Assembly: GCA_014534235.1 (NCBI GenBank) | Contig: JACVRW010000005.1 | Location: forward strand, 1-61,604 | Source: Thermoleophilaceae bacterium | GTDB lineage: Bacteria; Actinomycetota; Thermoleophilia; Solirubrobacterales; Thermoleophilaceae | Length of the DNA stretch: 61,604 bases | Direction of reading: 5' to 3' | In this document: positions 60,297-61,604 of the stretch, one piece after another | Layout: each line of letters begins with the position of its first letter | Position numbering within the stretch: position 1 is the stretch's first letter | Translations under genes and position numbers: made by a program | The notes under the pieces: generated by a model | Told to the model about the DNA's origin: nothing | Seen by the model: only the letters and a program-made list of their open reading frames with translations | Database searches by the model: none

Positions 60297-60934
60297 TCGA
60301 TGGCGACCGGTCCCACGGCGGATCGGACTCGCCGCATGGAGGCTCGGACTCGCCCGGAGGCTCTGCGGCGGGGCGCGGCCGCGGCTCGGCGGACGGCGCC
60401 CGCGACGCGAACCTGCTCGGCGCCTTCGTGCTTGCGGTGGCCGAGCGACTGGACGACGCGACCCGGGAGGCGGCCGCCAGCGGCGGCGCGGCACCGGCGG
60501 CGCTCGTGGCGCTGGAGAGCTTCCTCGACGGCTCCTCGATCGACACGCTGCGCAAGCCGCTGGGACTGACTCACTCGGCCGCGGTTCGGCTCGTCGATCG
60601 CCTGGTGGCCGCCGGCCTCGTGAGGCGCGAGCCTGGGGCGGACGCCCGCTCGGTGGCTGTGTTCCTGACCGGGGCTGGACGTCAAGCGTCGGAGCGGGTA
60701 CAGGCGGGTCGCATGAGGGCGCTGGCCGACGTCCTCTCGCCGCTCGACGCGGCGGAGCGCGAGCAACTCGCGCGACTCCACGAACGCCTCCTCGGCGGCC
60801 TCACCTCCGGGCGCGCCGACGCTCGGCACATCTGCCGCCTGTGCGACAGCCATGCCTGCGGCCACGAGCGCGGGCTGTGTCCCGTGACACGAGCCGCCGA
60901 TCGCGCCGAGGCGGCGAGAGCGGCGGATTCGTAA
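60284..60934 (+). CDS. MarR-type regulator with C-terminal cysteine cluster
   Basis: 216 aa. A Gly/Ser/Asp-rich N-terminal stretch (1-40) precedes a winged HTH: IDTLRKPLGLTHSAAVRLVD (recognition helix) and RLVAAGLVRREPGADARSVA (wing). The end carries ICRLCDSHACGHERGLCPVT with Cys184, 187, 192 and 199 (C-x2-C-x4-C-x6-C), which could bind zinc or act as a thiol redox switch. The start lies inside the palindrome. The downstream OsmC gene suggests a peroxide- or thiol-responsive regulator. Confidence 0.88.
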   Translation: MTHAFDGDRSHGGSDSPHGGSDSPGGSAAGRGRGSADGARDANLLGAFVLAVAERLDDATREAAASGGAAPAALVALESFLDGSSIDTLRKPLGLTHSAAVRLVDRLVAAGLVRREPGADARSVAVFLTGAGRQASERVQAGRMRALADVLSPLDAAEREQLARLHERLLGGLTSGRADARHICRLCDSHACGHERGLCPVTRAADRAEAARAADS

Positions 60935-60965
60935 GCTCTGCGCTGACCACGACGGAGGAGATGAC

Positions 60966-61397
60966 ATGCCGAAGCGAAGGGCGAACGCGCGCTGGGAGGG
61001 ATCGCTCGAAGGCGGCCACGGGACCATGCACATGGCGAGTGGCTCGTACGAAGGCCCGTACTCGTTCCAGTCACGCTTCGAGGAGGGCGACGGCACCAAC
61101 CCGGAGGAGCTGATCGCGGCGGCCCACGCCGGTTGCTTCTCGATGGCCCTGTCGCTCGGGCTCGGCCGCGCCGGACACGAACCCGAGAGCATCGACACGG
61201 AGGCGACCGTCCAGATCGACAAGGTGGGCGACGGCTTTGGGATCACGCGCATCCTGCTGCAGACGCGTGCGAAGGTCCCCGGCATCTCTGAGGACGAGTT
61301 CCAGCGGCAGGCCGAGGCCGCCAAGGAGGGATGCCCGGTGTCGCAGGCTCTCGGCGGAGTGGAGACCATCGACGTCGAGGCCCAACTCGTGAGCTGA
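60966..61397 (+). CDS. OsmC/Ohr-family peroxidase
   Basis: 143 aa. Two redox cysteines are in IAAAHAGCFSMALSLGLGRA and AAKEGCPVSQALGG, the OsmC pattern. The N-terminus RRANARWEGSLEGGHGTMHM and central SFQSRFEEGDGTNPEELI are typical of the OsmC subfamily. It reduces organic hydroperoxides with dihydrolipoamide or similar thiols. GGAGG lies 7 bp before ATG. It lies 31 bp after the MarR gene in the same direction, probably co-transcribed. Confidence 0.92.
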   Translation: MPKRRANARWEGSLEGGHGTMHMASGSYEGPYSFQSRFEEGDGTNPEELIAAAHAGCFSMALSLGLGRAGHEPESIDTEATVQIDKVGDGFGITRILLQTRAKVPGISEDEFQRQAEAAKEGCPVSQALGGVETIDVEAQLVS

Positions 61398-61406
61398 GCG
61401 GACCGC

Positions 61407-61424
61407 CGGGGTCGAAGCACCCCG
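61407..61424 (+). terminator. Hairpin after osmC
   Basis: CGGGGT (61407-61412) pairs with ACCCCG (61419-61424) around CGAAGC, starting about 10 bp after the stop. No U tract. Confidence 0.45.
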
Positions 61425-61546
61425 ACCGCCCGTCCACGTCGCGTCCTCTGGGTTGTATGCCACTGTGGCCGTCAACGCGGATAGCGTCGGTCGTGACGCG
61501 TCGGAGTCCGCCCGCGAGACCCGGGAACGAGCTGGCGCAATGCTCG

Positions 61547-61560
61547 ATAACCGGGGTTAT
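61547..61560. repeat. Small inverted repeat at window end
   Basis: ATAACC-GG-GGTTAT is a perfect 6-bp inverted repeat just before the second dispersed repeat copy. No gene is seen in 61425-61604. Confidence 0.3.
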
Positions 61561-61563
61561 GTG

Positions 61564-61593
61564 AAGTAACTCGACAACCCCGAGCGAAGCGAC
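61564..61593 (+). repeat. Dispersed 30-bp repeat, copy 2
   Basis: AAGTAACTCGACAACCCCGA followed by GCGAAGCGAC matches copy 1 (14778-14806) with about five differences and one length change. The core CCCGAGCGAAGCGAC is identical. Unlike copy 1 it is followed by CCCC rather than CGGG, so it does not form the same hairpin. Confidence 0.6.
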
Positions 61594-61604
61594 CCCACCT
61601 CGAC

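Noticed and set aside
61425-61604. tRNA or small RNA at the window end
   Set aside because: No acceptor/T-arm pairing found; only a small inverted repeat and the dispersed repeat are present.

Overview
The window is about 70% GC, with GTG/TTG/ATG starts and many 4-bp gene overlaps. It carries SepF, a WS/DGAT acyltransferase, a GarA-like FHA protein paired with an FtsR-like MerR regulator, and an RsiG-type anti-sigma. Together these point to a deep-branching actinobacterium, most likely class Thermoleophilia (Solirubrobacterales/Gaiellales). That placement is inferred from gene content, not from a search. The window is almost entirely chromosomal housekeeping DNA; I see no insertion sequence, prophage, CRISPR array or tRNA gene.

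Layout. 1-542: 3' end of 23S rRNA and a complete 5S rRNA, then a terminator hairpin. 815-5802: small accessory genes, including a low-complexity ORF, a hotdog thioesterase, a DUF389 membrane-protein gene broken by four compensating frameshifts, an isocitrate/isopropylmalate-type dehydrogenase and an HD protein. 5946-12787: murA (catalytic Cys replaced by Asp) and a compact histidine cluster hisZ-G-D-B-H-A-F. 12784-19436: a CCA-transferase-like gene and the end of a cell-division cluster (yfiH, yggS, an alpha/beta hydrolase on the other strand, sepF, proC, yggT, lspA, rluD). 19634-24022: rpsB-tsf-pyrH-frr-uppS-cdsA.

24126-37348: the usual cdsA-dxr-rseP-ispG-proS neighbourhood, interrupted three times: by an ArsR/SRPBCC pair plus an LLM-SCP2 fusion, by an acyl-CoA synthetase, and by a large membrane-anchored GMC oxidoreductase plus an NTF2-like protein. 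37345-42060: pgsA, a small RsiG-type gene that appears to start at a leaderless CTG, the garA-ftsR pair, apt, an SRPBCC protein and an alkyl-DHAP synthase-like flavoprotein. 42088-49368: an HTH/anti-sigma fusion, a PaaI thioesterase, a decayed nucleotide cyclase, nadE, an exported serine beta-lactamase-like/VanX-like fusion and an orphan sensor kinase. 49356-55053: on the minus strand, a five-gene nitrogen operon amt-glnB-unknown-flotillin-glnA. 55133-61397: ybaK, WS/DGAT, dinB, an SDR, pdxH, a membrane protein, and a MarR-OsmC pair behind a perfect palindrome.

The most distinctive observations are these. (1) In the nitrogen operon a flotillin and an unrecognised protein are encoded between PII and glutamine synthetase, and both classical covalent-modification tyrosines are gone (PII Tyr51 to Ala, GS Tyr to Phe). 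(2) An exported penicillin-recognising/beta-lactamase-like domain is fused to a VanX-type D-Ala-D-Ala dipeptidase. (3) A single-motif c-di-GMP-binding RsiG candidate lacks any ATG/GTG/TTG start. (4) A recurring promoter layout, a TAnnnT box 6-9 nt before the start codon, implies widespread leaderless transcription.
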